DNA of 64,000 nt from Pigmentibacter ruber (GTDB lineage Bacteria > Bdellovibrionota_B > Oligoflexia > Silvanigrellales > Silvanigrellaceae). Positions within the stretch are counted from its first letter, which is position 1, and each line of letters begins with the position of its first letter. The stretch spans positions 434,001-498,000 of the forward strand of contig NZ_WSSC01000001.1 in the NCBI RefSeq assembly GCF_009792895.1, written 5' to 3'. This document shows, one piece after another, positions 53,050 to 62,793 of the stretch. The translations under genes and the position numbers were made by a program. Under the pieces are notes generated by a model. That model ran no database searches. It saw only the letters and a list, made by a program, of their open reading frames with translations, and was not told the DNA's origin.

Positions 53050-54924
53050 ATGCGGATTTTTCTTTATAAATTTCCTGTTATTTTTTTTGTCATTGCATGC
53101 TCCAAAACGGGAGGGTTTAATAACCCTGCGACGAATATTTCTAGAGAAATGATAGAGTCTAGCTTTCCAAAAGAAATTATTGAGTTAAATAAAACATTGG
53201 ATTTTCGGTACGATTCAGTCGGCAAAGGTTTTAATAGTTTAACAGGAACAACAAGTGAAAGTTGTTTTGAAAATGATAGTGTACAATTTATAGATGCACC
53301 TGCATCTAATATTACCTATGAAGAAAACTTATCATCAAGTCAAATATTAAGTAAGATAGGAATTGGAATAAATTTAAATATTCCTTTGCAAGTTACTGGC
53401 GGATTAATAACTCTTTCGCCGGAAATAAATTATGCAAGAGATTCTTCTGTAAGCGAGTTATCAAAAACATCGCATTTAGTAATTGAAATAAAAAAGGGTT
53501 ATAATCAAATATTTATAAAAGATAAAATAAATTCTTTCAAAATGAAAGATAATTACTATAAACTTGTAAAACAAAGCTTAGGTGAATTTTTTAATACTTG
53601 CGGTGATGAAGTAATAGTAAAGCAATTTTTAAAAGCTCAATTATTCATCACAGCAAAATATACTTTTCCAGATATAAATGTAAAAAAAGAATTTGAAAAT
53701 GCGATGGGTACAAGTATGTTTAACCCATTTATTATTTTTGCGAAGAAAGAAGAGCTAAAAGAATCTATTTCTGTCCCTAATCTTAATGCAGAATCTAAAA
53801 TAGAGCCAAAACCTAGAAAGCTAACAGAATTTCTTGAAGCTTTAAAAAAGGATTATAATGTTCTTTTTACTGAAAAAGGTTCTGGATTATCGCCTGAAAT
53901 TAAAATAAAACTGAACAAAATAAGTCAAAAGAATTTAGAAAAAATATTTTTAAGTATAAAAGCAATTCAACTTGGAGGAGAACCTAAAAAATTGCCATCT
54001 TTTGCAGTTTCTGCCTGCAATTTATCAGATTTAAAAACTTGTGATTCAATCTTTAAACTTATTCAGATTTATGCAGCGAATAATTTTTTGGATCAACTTC
54101 AGGATGAAAAAAATTTAGAACAACAAAACCCAGAATATAAATTTTATGCTGGTGAATTTGAAAAAGTTTTATACAGTTCAATTCCAATATCTTCTAATGA
54201 TAACATTAATATAAATCAAGATATAGAAAAATATTCGGATAACAGTATTTTATTTTCACAATTAAAGTTAAATATACGAAATGATATAAATGACAGTTTT
54301 TCAAAATATTTATTTGCGCAAGACATAAAATCAGCAAAGAGTTTTAATTTGTTAGCAAAGAACGAAATAAATTTAGTGAATTCAACATTATCTTTAGCAG
54401 AAAAAAATTTATTTAATTTAATGCGATTTGTAAGGCAATGCTATTCAGATACAATAAAATGCCAAAATGAGTATTCAAATAGTAAAAATATTTTTCATCA
54501 AAATTTTGAGAAAAATTTTGATGATATTCATGCTTGGCAGCTTCTTGCATCTACTTCTGCAAATTGGCAACCAGTTCGGTATGTTTTGGGTGCTTTTAAT
54601 TCAGATAGAATTACACAAGATTTTTTTGTGAACTCTATTTTTCAAGGGTATTCTCTTTTCTTTTTTAAGTATTTAGATAAAGATAAAAATAAAGTAACTG
54701 TAGATAAATTACCTAATGTTAATTTATCTACTTCATTTCGTTGTCATTCTTGGTTGAGTGATGCTTTAGGTCATATTTGGTTGCAGGAAGTTTATCCAAA
54801 TACTGTTTTTCCAATTACAGAAAATATGCTCAATATTTGTGGAACAAAGGCTTCTTTTTCTGGTTCTATTAATAGTGATTTAGAAAAATTAGGTCCATTT
54901 ATTTTAGAAATTTGGGCACATTAA
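53050..54924 (+). CDS. Lipoprotein, MACPF-like candidate, paralog 1 (subfamily A)
   Basis: AAGGAG five bases before the ATG at 53050 gives 624 residues. The signal peptide ends in the lipobox VIAC. The mature protein has GKGFNSLTG...ESCFE near the N-terminus, FFNTCGDEVIVKQFLKAQL, and IKAIQLGGEPKKLP. These match in order the G-x-G-[FY], F-x-x-x-G-x-x-x-V-x6-G and GG blocks of MACPF proteins, with CGDE where YGTH is usual. Exactly eight cysteines follow the lipobox Cys: SCF, CGD, ACNLSDLKTC, QCYSDTIKC, RCHSW and ICG. It ends in LEIWAH. It is the first of four tandem relatives. Pore formation is an inference; the lipid anchor is secure. Confidence 0.7.
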   Translation: MRIFLYKFPVIFFVIACSKTGGFNNPATNISREMIESSFPKEIIELNKTLDFRYDSVGKGFNSLTGTTSESCFENDSVQFIDAPASNITYEENLSSSQILSKIGIGINLNIPLQVTGGLITLSPEINYARDSSVSELSKTSHLVIEIKKGYNQIFIKDKINSFKMKDNYYKLVKQSLGEFFNTCGDEVIVKQFLKAQLFITAKYTFPDINVKKEFENAMGTSMFNPFIIFAKKEELKESISVPNLNAESKIEPKPRKLTEFLEALKKDYNVLFTEKGSGLSPEIKIKLNKISQKNLEKIFLSIKAIQLGGEPKKLPSFAVSACNLSDLKTCDSIFKLIQIYAANNFLDQLQDEKNLEQQNPEYKFYAGEFEKVLYSSIPISSNDNININQDIEKYSDNSILFSQLKLNIRNDINDSFSKYLFAQDIKSAKSFNLLAKNEINLVNSTLSLAEKNLFNLMRFVRQCYSDTIKCQNEYSNSKNIFHQNFEKNFDDIHAWQLLASTSANWQPVRYVLGAFNSDRITQDFFVNSIFQGYSLFFFKYLDKDKNKVTVDKLPNVNLSTSFRCHSWLSDALGHIWLQEVYPNTVFPITENMLNICGTKASFSGSINSDLEKLGPFILEIWAH

Positions 54925-55168
54925 AAATGAAAAATATTTCTTCATAAAGTAAAAATAAATGGTAAGTAAAACAAAAGAAATTAATAGCTTCTTCATGAAT
55001 ATATAATCCGCTTTTTTTTTTATTTCTTTAATTTTATAATTATTAAAAATAATATAAGAATTTATTTAATATATTAATATTGAAAAATTTCTTTTTTTAG
55101 ATTATTAAATTTTATAAAGGAATCATAAAGAATAGCTTCAAATTTGTACTAACAAGGAGTGTTAATGT
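54925..55168. other. AT-rich spacer between paralogs 1 and 2
   Basis: About 240 bases with no gene. A TATAAT occurs at about 55001-55006, but no good -35 is at the right distance. No T-tailed hairpin was seen. Confidence 0.4.
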
Positions 55169-57157
55169 ATGAAGGATGCAAGGATATGCATTACATTTAG
55201 TATTTTTTTATTATTAGGCTGTGGGAAGGAGCAAAGTAGTTTTCAAGAAGAAAAACAAAGTCAACTTAGTTCATATCGCTCATCAATTAAAAATAAATTT
55301 AGCGATATTATGAATGATCTAAATGATAAAATTGATGATAGAACTGACTCAATTGGTCGTGGCTACAATAGTATAACGGGTTTAATTGCTGAAAGATGCT
55401 TTGAAAATGCTTCCTATCAATTTATTTATGAACCATCTTCAAAAATTGCGTATGAAGAAAATCTTACAAGTGAACAATTACTAGGAAAGTTAGGTATTGG
55501 GGTCAATGCAACAATTCCTATTCAGGCATCCGGTGTGCCAATAACTCTTTCGCCAGAAGTAAAATATTCTATGGAATCAGCGGTAAACAGTTTGTCAAGA
55601 ACTTCTAGTATAACGATAGAAGTCATAAGAGGACATAATAAACTAGCTATAAAAGACACATCATTTTTAAAATTAAGAAGTGAGCACTATTCTATTTTGA
55701 AAAGTAGTAAAACAGACTTTTTTAATTCTTGTGGAGATGAATTTATTGTTAAACAAAATATTAAAGCTCAATTAATAATAACAGCTAAATTTATTTTTTC
55801 AGATTCTAAAACAAAATCAGAGTTTGAATCTGTGATGGGTGCTTCGATGCCCGTTCCATTCAATCTAGGAGGAAAAAATACTTCAATTTCACCTGCAAAT
55901 GTAAATGAATTTGGAGATTTATCAGGGAATTCTAGCAATAATTCGAAAGTTAGAAATCGTATAGCTGATCCATTGTCAAATGATTTTAATGATTTAAGTG
56001 AAGTATCTTCAATAATATCAAATGCAAGTAACGGAAATTCAAATAAAATTAATTCGACTTTAGATGAACTAAGAGACGTTTTATCTAACTCTGAAAATGG
56101 TTCCAATATGAAAGGAATGTCGCCAGAAATAAAAGTAAAAGTAAACCAAATGTCAGATGAATTAAAGAAAAATATTAGTATATCAATAAAAGCAATTCAA
56201 TTAGGTGGAGAGCCTGAAAAGCTGCCAATGTTACTTGCTGCTAATTGTAAATTAAGTGATCCAGGTGCTTGTGATTCTTTGTTTACAACAATTCAAAATT
56301 ATGCTGCAAAAGATTTTCCTGAACAGTTAAAAAGTAATACAGCCGACCCAAGCGATAAAATGAATAATAAGAAATATTATTTAGCTGATACTGAAAAATC
56401 TTTATATGGAAACGTTACAATTACAGATCCAACAGGAAGCAACATCAGTAAAGAAATTTTAAAACTTACAAGTCAAACCTTAGAAATATCAAAATTTAAA
56501 TTACAAATCAGAAAAGATTTACGGCAAAATTTTCAAAATTATATTCGAGCTCAAGATATACAGAATAGTATAGCATACAAACATTTAGCTACAGATGAAA
56601 TTGCAGCTGTTGTGGAGACTAAAGAAAATTCAGAAAATTATTTATATACTTTATTTAGGTTTATGAATTCATGTTTTTTAGATATTGTACATTGCCAAAA
56701 TAATTATGTTACAAATAACTCCTTAATTGTAAATAAACAAAATCCCATATTTGATGATATTAAAACCTGGAGTTTAGTAGCATTAAGTCAAGCTGAATGG
56801 AAAAAACCAAGGTATTTTGGTCCCTTTTTTCGATCTGACAGAATAAGTAGTGACTTTTTTGAAACTTTTCAATTGAGAGGATATTCAAATTTTATGATTA
56901 AATATTTGGATATGCATAGAAACAAAATAACAGTAGAAAAGCACCCTGCGTTAAATTTAAGTTCAACGTTAAGATGCACTACTTGGTTTTTTGATTCATT
57001 CGGTAAAATTTGGTTCCAAAATTTACTACCAAATAAAACTTATCCTGTTACTGATTCTATGATTAGCGAATGCAGAGGAAAAAAATTATTTGCTAGCACA
57101 AGAAATTCAGACTTAGAAAAATTAGGTGTGTTTAATTATGAAGTTTGGGCTGAATAG
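55169..57157 (+). CDS. Lipoprotein, MACPF-like candidate, paralog 2 (subfamily A)
   Basis: The 662-residue lipoprotein (lipobox LLGC) is closest to paralog 1. It repeats the same blocks: SIGRGYNSITG...ERCFE, ITLSPEVKYSMESAVNSLSR, FFNSCGDEFIVKQNIKAQL, and IKAIQLGGEPEKLP. The same eight cysteines are present (RCF, CGD, NCKLSDPGAC, SCFLDIVHC, RCTTW, ECRG). It differs by a Ser/Asn-rich insertion of about 75 residues (55870-56110) between the CGD and GG blocks. It ends in YEVWAE. AAGGAG is 8 bases upstream of ATG. Confidence 0.7.
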   Translation: MKDARICITFSIFLLLGCGKEQSSFQEEKQSQLSSYRSSIKNKFSDIMNDLNDKIDDRTDSIGRGYNSITGLIAERCFENASYQFIYEPSSKIAYEENLTSEQLLGKLGIGVNATIPIQASGVPITLSPEVKYSMESAVNSLSRTSSITIEVIRGHNKLAIKDTSFLKLRSEHYSILKSSKTDFFNSCGDEFIVKQNIKAQLIITAKFIFSDSKTKSEFESVMGASMPVPFNLGGKNTSISPANVNEFGDLSGNSSNNSKVRNRIADPLSNDFNDLSEVSSIISNASNGNSNKINSTLDELRDVLSNSENGSNMKGMSPEIKVKVNQMSDELKKNISISIKAIQLGGEPEKLPMLLAANCKLSDPGACDSLFTTIQNYAAKDFPEQLKSNTADPSDKMNNKKYYLADTEKSLYGNVTITDPTGSNISKEILKLTSQTLEISKFKLQIRKDLRQNFQNYIRAQDIQNSIAYKHLATDEIAAVVETKENSENYLYTLFRFMNSCFLDIVHCQNNYVTNNSLIVNKQNPIFDDIKTWSLVALSQAEWKKPRYFGPFFRSDRISSDFFETFQLRGYSNFMIKYLDMHRNKITVEKHPALNLSSTLRCTTWFFDSFGKIWFQNLLPNKTYPVTDSMISECRGKKLFASTRNSDLEKLGVFNYEVWAE

Positions 57158-57239
57158 TTACTTTGACATTTTTTCGTTGACTTCAAAGATTAATTTTTTT
57201 ATAAATATTATTAATTATTTATAAAAAATAAGGTTTCAA

Positions 57240-57938
57240 ATGCAAATCTCTTTTTTTGTTAAGCTTAGTATATTTATAAGTTTGAATTGCTACGCTGATG
57301 TTTTTAAGGAAATGCAATTTGTCACAGAAAGTAATCCTCCATATGTTGTAGTAACAGAAAACCATACTCTAAGTGGCGAAATCGGTTCAAAAGTTGTCAA
57401 TGCCTTTCAAAAATTACAATTAGATCCCAAAAAAATTGAAGTCCTTCCATGGACAAGAGCTCTTTTAACTGCCAGAAATAATAAAAATGTAATGTTATTT
57501 CCTGTAGCTAAAACCTTTGAACGTATGGAGTATCTAGATTTTGCTATAAAAGTTTATGAACAAAAGTTATATTTTTATAAGTTAAAAAAGAATGAAAACA
57601 TCAAATTAACTAAATTTGATGATGCAAAAAAATATTCAATATGCGTTGTAAGGGACACTAACACTCATGAAACCTTAAAGCATGAAAAGTTTACAAATTT
57701 TGAAGAAACAACTCATTATTCAAATAATATAGAAAAATTTTTAAATAACCGCTGCCAGTTAATTATCTTGAGTGATAAAACTGTGAAAGATAAGATAAAA
57801 GAATTTAATGCATCCATTGATGACCTTGAGAAGTTGATTGAAGCCAATAAAATTGATGGAAATATGTACATTACTTTTAGTAAAGGCACTCATCCCAGTG
57901 TAGTTAAAAAATTCAAAAAAGCATTTCAAAAAAACTGA
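57240..57938 (+). CDS. Periplasmic substrate-binding-like protein (SBP_bac_3 type)
   Basis: The 232-residue protein has a signal peptide (about 1-19, ending NCYA-DVF). The mature part opens with MQFVTESNPPYVVVTENHTLSGEIGSKVVNAF, the usual 'f.te..pPy.....g...G...d' start of family 3 solute-binding proteins, then VLPWTRALLTARNNKNVMLFPVAKTFER, a typical lobe-1 segment. It is short (usual ~240-260) and no permease or ATPase is adjacent, so it may bind an amino acid or peptide without transport. It sits between the A and B pairs of lipoprotein paralogs. AAGG lies about 8 bases upstream of ATG. Confidence 0.75.
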   Translation: MQISFFVKLSIFISLNCYADVFKEMQFVTESNPPYVVVTENHTLSGEIGSKVVNAFQKLQLDPKKIEVLPWTRALLTARNNKNVMLFPVAKTFERMEYLDFAIKVYEQKLYFYKLKKNENIKLTKFDDAKKYSICVVRDTNTHETLKHEKFTNFEETTHYSNNIEKFLNNRCQLIILSDKTVKDKIKEFNASIDDLEKLIEANKIDGNMYITFSKGTHPSVVKKFKKAFQKN

Positions 57939-58265
57939 TATATATAAAATTACTAATAATTTTTAGAAATATAATTTTTATAAGAAAATTAAAATATTGT
58001 TAAAATATTTTATAGAAATATCAATAATTTATTATTTTAAAAATAAAAATATTCAAGTTTTAATTTTTAATATGAAATTTATTTCATAAAAACTTAAAGA
58101 TAAATTTTTATTTATATATTTTTAATTAAAACAATTATTTATGCAATACCTTATAAGTTTTAAGGAAATATTTTAAAATTATTTTATAAAATTTATTGAT
58201 TTTTATAAAAAAACATTTACTATTTGGTTATGGAGACAAACCTATAAAAATAGATTGAGGTTTTT
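57939..58265. other. Very AT-rich intergenic region
   Basis: About 330 bases of almost pure A and T with short self-complementary stretches (for example TTTTATAAAA) that are expected at this composition. No gene, RNA or clear promoter is seen. Confidence 0.5.
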
Positions 58266-59936
58266 ATGAAAAATATTCATAAATTTATTTCTGTAATGTG
58301 CTTTATTCCAATAGTTTTTTCAGGTTGTGGAAAACAAAAGAAAGTTAATGATGATAATTTTAAGAATGTCAATCAAAGCCAATTTAGCTTAGATAAAAAT
58401 CAGGCTGGAATGATGCAAGGTATTCATTATATGGGGGTTACATTAGCTGAAAACTGTTTTTTGAAAAAAGAGATTATATATCCAAGCAACATTGAGAAAA
58501 TATTAGTAAGTTATATCGATGATTTACGTGATGATGAAATTAGACAAAAATTAAATATTGGAACAGATATAAAGTTACCTGGAGAGCTAATTGATATCAC
58601 TGCGGGGATGAATTATTCAAAAAATGCGGCTATAAATAAATTAAGTCGATCAACTACATATCATGCTTATGTGAGGTTAGGTGAAAGTAAAATAGACACT
58701 TCGCACGAAAATAATTTCACTTTAAAACCTAGCTATGATCATTTTTTTAATAACGATGGTGAGTTAATTGATCCATACAATTTTATAAAAAAATGTGGGG
58801 ATGAAATAGTTACATCACAAGTATACTCATCTAAACTTATGATAACTATTAAACTTAATTTTGATTCTATAAAAGCGTTGAAGGAATTTAACGCAAATAT
58901 AGGTGGCGTATTAAATGCCTTCATTTTGGAAGGAGTAGAAATTGGTCCTACAGTTAAACTAAATCAATTAAAAGAAAGTACTAGGAAACAAATTAAGTTG
59001 GAATTACATGGCATTCAAATTGGAGGTCAGCCAGAAGAAATGATGAAAGTTATTTCAACTCATAATTCCTGCCGTCTTGATAATTTAAAAGAATGTAACT
59101 TAATTTTTCAAAGACTAAATAAATATATTTCAGAGGATTATAAGCAACAACTTGATGAAGATGATATGTCAACTTGGGCTATAGAAAGTTCAAAAACAAC
59201 CTCATATGATAAAATGAGTATTTTAAATAATAAGGGTAAATATCTAAAGTTTAATTGGACTAATGACATTAAAGATTCAATTAATCTTAGCATATTAAAA
59301 TCAGATTTATCTACTAGAATATCTAAGGAGTATGCAAATTATTCAATTGCTAATTCTATCATAAATAATAGTAATTTAGCAACAGATGAAAAAAGTGCAT
59401 TAGAAGAGATAATTAGAAAAACTAAAAAAAATATTTCAGTTTTAAGAAATTACTCTGCTTTGTGTTATTCTGATTTAAAAAGCTGTTTATTTAATAAAGA
59501 GTCAGGGTTTCAAGAATATTTAGAAAACTATGATGAATATTACCTTAAACCAAATATTGGGAGATTAATAAGTAAAATTCGCTCTGATAGTACCCCCTCC
59601 GAAGGGCAAAAAAATAGATCTTCAAGTGATTTTTTAAATTTGAAAACAGTTATTGAAGATAGAAAATTTAATAGTGTTTATTTTAAGATTAAAACAATTG
59701 ATAACATGCTCATGCGTGATAAATCTATACGCTTCAATTTAATGTGTAACAAGCCATGGTACAGAGGAGATGATCCTATAATTATAGCAAGTGCTTTTAA
59801 TGATTATGAAGTTACTATTGATACACTCGAATTAAATTATACTAGGATGTGTTCAAATGAAGAAATGGTGTATGTTGCCAGCCCCAAAAATATGAATCAT
59901 CCAGATTTTATAGTCGAAGTTTGGGGGAAAGAATAA
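58266..59936 (+). CDS. Lipoprotein, MACPF-like candidate, paralog 3 (subfamily B)
   Basis: The 556-residue lipoprotein (lipobox FSGC) has no long insertion. Blocks: MMQGIHYMGVTLAENCF, INKLSRSTTYHAYVRLGES, FIKKCGDEIVTSQVYSSKLMITIKL, and LHGIQIGGQPEEM. Downstream are LKPNIGRLISKI and FNLMCNKPWYRGDDP. The eight cysteines recur (NCF, CGD, SCRLDNLKEC, LCYSDLKSC, MCNKPW, MCSNEE). It ends in IVEVWGKE. GAGG precedes ATG. It shares the plan of paralogs 1-2 but forms a separate subfamily with paralog 4. Confidence 0.7.
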   Translation: MKNIHKFISVMCFIPIVFSGCGKQKKVNDDNFKNVNQSQFSLDKNQAGMMQGIHYMGVTLAENCFLKKEIIYPSNIEKILVSYIDDLRDDEIRQKLNIGTDIKLPGELIDITAGMNYSKNAAINKLSRSTTYHAYVRLGESKIDTSHENNFTLKPSYDHFFNNDGELIDPYNFIKKCGDEIVTSQVYSSKLMITIKLNFDSIKALKEFNANIGGVLNAFILEGVEIGPTVKLNQLKESTRKQIKLELHGIQIGGQPEEMMKVISTHNSCRLDNLKECNLIFQRLNKYISEDYKQQLDEDDMSTWAIESSKTTSYDKMSILNNKGKYLKFNWTNDIKDSINLSILKSDLSTRISKEYANYSIANSIINNSNLATDEKSALEEIIRKTKKNISVLRNYSALCYSDLKSCLFNKESGFQEYLENYDEYYLKPNIGRLISKIRSDSTPSEGQKNRSSSDFLNLKTVIEDRKFNSVYFKIKTIDNMLMRDKSIRFNLMCNKPWYRGDDPIIIASAFNDYEVTIDTLELNYTRMCSNEEMVYVASPKNMNHPDFIVEVWGKE

Positions 59937-60192
59937 ATTTTTAAAGATAAATATTTAAATTTATTCTTTAAATTATTCTGGCATTAAAGTTATCTATATT
60001 TTTTTTCAGATAAAATTATAATTATACAATAGTTATTTCTTAATAATCAGTAATTATTTTGCTTACCAAAAAAATAAATAAAAAAAATTATTAATTTTAT
60101 ATAGAATATTTTTCTTGCAATTTATGAAATTAAAATTATCATCCTCAAAATACTTGTTGGTCAGTTAACAAAATGATTTTTAGAGGTCTTTC
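59937..60192. other. AT-rich spacer between paralogs 3 and 4
   Basis: About 255 bases without a gene. TTGCAA at about 60115 followed 16 bases later by TATCAT is a possible weak promoter. No hairpin with a T-tail was seen. Confidence 0.35.
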
Positions 60193-61953
60193 ATGCAAAA
60201 ACGTTATACTATTTTGCCAATTTGTTCTTTTTTTGTTTTCGCATTTTATTCTTGTGGAAAAAAAGAAAATTATCAAAATCAACATCCAAATGAACAAGCA
60301 GTAGCACAAAGTTTTTTAAATAGTAGTATGCAGGAAAAAGATTTTTTAGATTATGAAAAAGGAAGTAATGAAGATTCTTCAGTAGATGAGCAAAGTTTTA
60401 TTCCTACAACTGGAGCTACTGCAAATTCACTTCTGCAAGGCTTTAATAAAATGGGATATTCATTTACAGATACTTGCTTAGAAAGTGATGCAGTATTATA
60501 TCCAAAATCTATTGAGAAAACAGCAATTAGTTTATCAGATAATATGAAAGAAGAAGACTTTAGAACGGCTTTAAATGTCGGGGTTTCTGCAACTGTTCCT
60601 GTAAAAGGAATTGAATTATCACCAGAAATAAAATATTCACGAGAAGCAGCAAGTTCAAGATTGAGCCGCACAACTACTTATTCTGTATATGTTAGATTAG
60701 GTGAAACAAAAGTTTCAAACTTAAAAGAAAATAAATTAACATTAAAACCTTTTGCATATAGTTACTTTAATGCTAATGGAAAATTAAATGACCCTTTTAA
60801 TTTTATTAAAAAATGTGGTGATGAAGTTGTTGTAGCTCAAAAACTTTCAGCAAAACTATTGATAACACTAAAATTAAATTTTGATTCGCAAAAAACATTA
60901 AATACTGTTGAAGGAAAATTAGGTTTAGCACAAAATATATTATCAGTTGCAGGAAAAATTGGAATTAATACAAATGTAAAATATTTAGATGATGAAACAA
61001 AAAAAGGGATGCATTTAAATTTATATGCAGTTCAATTAGGTGGAAATCCTGTTAATTTAACAGAAATTTTGAGTATGAAAACATCATGCGAAATAGCTAA
61101 AATTGAGGAATGCCAAAACACTATTAATCAATTAAATAAATATATTGCAGAAGACTTTAGTAAACAACTAAGTCCAAATAATCCTGATTCTTGGGTAGTA
61201 GAATCTTCCCAAACTATGCCTTATGATGAATTAAATATTCTTGATCCTAGTGGTAAGTCTTTTAACTTTAATTGGTTAGAAAATTATGGGGATTCATTAA
61301 ATTACTCAAAGTTAAAAAATATTATTCATCAAGCTATTTCAAGAGAAGTAAATAATTACTCCATTGCAAATTCTATATTAGAATCAACAAATCTTGCTAT
61401 TGATGAGAGAAATAATTTGAAAGAAATTTTAGATAAGTCGGAAATAAATATTGATTCTTTAAGAAATTTCTCAAAAGAATGTCATAAAAATTTAATTGAA
61501 TGTTTGAATAACTATAAAGAAAAAATAAGTCATTTACTACTTGATTATGATGAAAGTTTTTTAAAGCCAAACATAGGTTCTTTAATAGCTAAAACAAAAT
61601 CAGGAAGATATCCTTTGCCTGGACAACAAAAAAGATCTTCTGTAGACTTTCTTGACTTTAAAAGTATTGTTGATAGCGGAAAGTATTCTAGCGTTTATTT
61701 TCGCTTAAAAACATTAGATAATAAGTTAATTTTAAATCAAAATATTAGATTTGATTTGATGTGTAATAAACCATGGTATCGAGGTTTTGATCCTGTTATT
61801 TTTGCAGGAGTGTATGCTGGTTATGAAATTCTAACAAATACAATTCAAGCTAACCACTCTTCCTTATGTTCTGGAACTGAATTAGGTTATGTAGCTAGCC
61901 CAAGAAATGTTCCTTATTCAGACTTTATTGTAGAGGTTTGGGGTCGAGATTGA
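60193..61953 (+). CDS. Lipoprotein, MACPF-like candidate, paralog 4 (subfamily B)
   Basis: The 586-residue lipoprotein (lipobox FYSC) is closest to paralog 3 and shares long segments with it, such as NPFNFIKKCGDEV-type, LKPNIGSLIAK, FDLMCNKPWYRGFDP and YVASPRNVPYSDFIVEVWG. The N-terminal part has an acidic, Gln/Asn-rich linker (about 20-60) before the first block (LLQGFNKMGYSFTDTC). Eight cysteines are again present (TCL, CGD, SCEIAKIEEC, ECHKNLIEC, MCNKPW, LCSGTE). Block GG reads YAVQLGGNPVNL. GAGG is 7 bases before the ATG. Confidence 0.7.
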   Translation: MQKRYTILPICSFFVFAFYSCGKKENYQNQHPNEQAVAQSFLNSSMQEKDFLDYEKGSNEDSSVDEQSFIPTTGATANSLLQGFNKMGYSFTDTCLESDAVLYPKSIEKTAISLSDNMKEEDFRTALNVGVSATVPVKGIELSPEIKYSREAASSRLSRTTTYSVYVRLGETKVSNLKENKLTLKPFAYSYFNANGKLNDPFNFIKKCGDEVVVAQKLSAKLLITLKLNFDSQKTLNTVEGKLGLAQNILSVAGKIGINTNVKYLDDETKKGMHLNLYAVQLGGNPVNLTEILSMKTSCEIAKIEECQNTINQLNKYIAEDFSKQLSPNNPDSWVVESSQTMPYDELNILDPSGKSFNFNWLENYGDSLNYSKLKNIIHQAISREVNNYSIANSILESTNLAIDERNNLKEILDKSEINIDSLRNFSKECHKNLIECLNNYKEKISHLLLDYDESFLKPNIGSLIAKTKSGRYPLPGQQKRSSVDFLDFKSIVDSGKYSSVYFRLKTLDNKLILNQNIRFDLMCNKPWYRGFDPVIFAGVYAGYEILTNTIQANHSSLCSGTELGYVASPRNVPYSDFIVEVWGRD

Positions 61954-61991
61954 TACTTAATCAATAATTATATAAAAAAGGGTATCGTAAA

Positions 61992-62744
61992 ATGAATTTA
62001 GAAATATATTCTGAAAAACTGGATAAAGATGGTGTTGTTATTATTCCAAATGTATTTCCATTAAATCTGTTAAAATTATTTGAAAGCGCCGCTTTAGAAA
62101 GATTTGTAGAGGTAAAAAATATCGTCCAAAATTCTAATCCACAAATTAAAGAATATATTACAGCATTCGATAAAATATATTACAATAAAAAGAAATTTTA
62201 TAATGATAGTAACAATGAAAAAATAATTGAACTTGCTAAAGGTAGATATGATTATTCATTGAATACTTCAGAAGGAATTTTTGCAACAGATGATTTTTTA
62301 AATCCTGAACCAATATGTAGTTTGATGGAAATGAAATTAAAATCTCAATATAGCCAACATGCAGGAGTTGTGCCAGCAATTCCAAATTCTGATAATGGAC
62401 CATGGCATAGAGATATATATCCTTTCTTTGAGCATGGAGAAGCAAGCGAACAAAAATATGATGATTCAATTGAAGTAAAACTAATGCCTCCATTTTACTA
62501 TACTATGCTTATTCCTCTTGAAAATATAAATCTGCATAATGGGGCAACAGAATTTATTTTATCCTCACATAAAAAATCTTACGATGAATGTGTTGATTTA
62601 CCTAAATTTCAAACAGAAGTACAAGCCGGTTCGGTGCTGTTGTTTGATGGAAGAATATTTCATCGCGGAAGAGAAAATAAATCAATTGATCCACGTATGG
62701 TTATTTATAAAGTATATCATAAAAACTGGTATAATGATTATTAA
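61992..62744 (+). CDS. Phytanoyl-CoA dioxygenase (PhyH)-like Fe(II)/2-oxoglutarate oxygenase
   Basis: The 250-residue protein opens with EKLDKDGVVIIPNVFPLNLL, typical of the PhyH family. The iron-binding HxD is in GPWHRDIYPFF, and the distal His in LLFDGRIFHRGRENKS, followed by a likely 2-oxoglutarate Arg (PRMVIYKVY). The LENINLHNGATEFILSSHK segment also matches the family. The substrate is unknown; relatives hydroxylate small molecules, including secondary metabolites. It is followed by an MFS exporter, suggesting modification and export of one compound. There is no signal peptide. Confidence 0.82.
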   Translation: MNLEIYSEKLDKDGVVIIPNVFPLNLLKLFESAALERFVEVKNIVQNSNPQIKEYITAFDKIYYNKKKFYNDSNNEKIIELAKGRYDYSLNTSEGIFATDDFLNPEPICSLMEMKLKSQYSQHAGVVPAIPNSDNGPWHRDIYPFFEHGEASEQKYDDSIEVKLMPPFYYTMLIPLENINLHNGATEFILSSHKKSYDECVDLPKFQTEVQAGSVLLFDGRIFHRGRENKSIDPRMVIYKVYHKNWYNDY

Positions 62745-62793
62745 ACAGAACAAATAAACTAAGAATAAAATAAATATAAAATTATGGTGAAAT

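Noticed and set aside
57939-58265. AT palindromes as an origin or operator array
   Set aside because: No DnaA-box-like repeats or regular spacing; palindromes of A and T only are expected at this composition.
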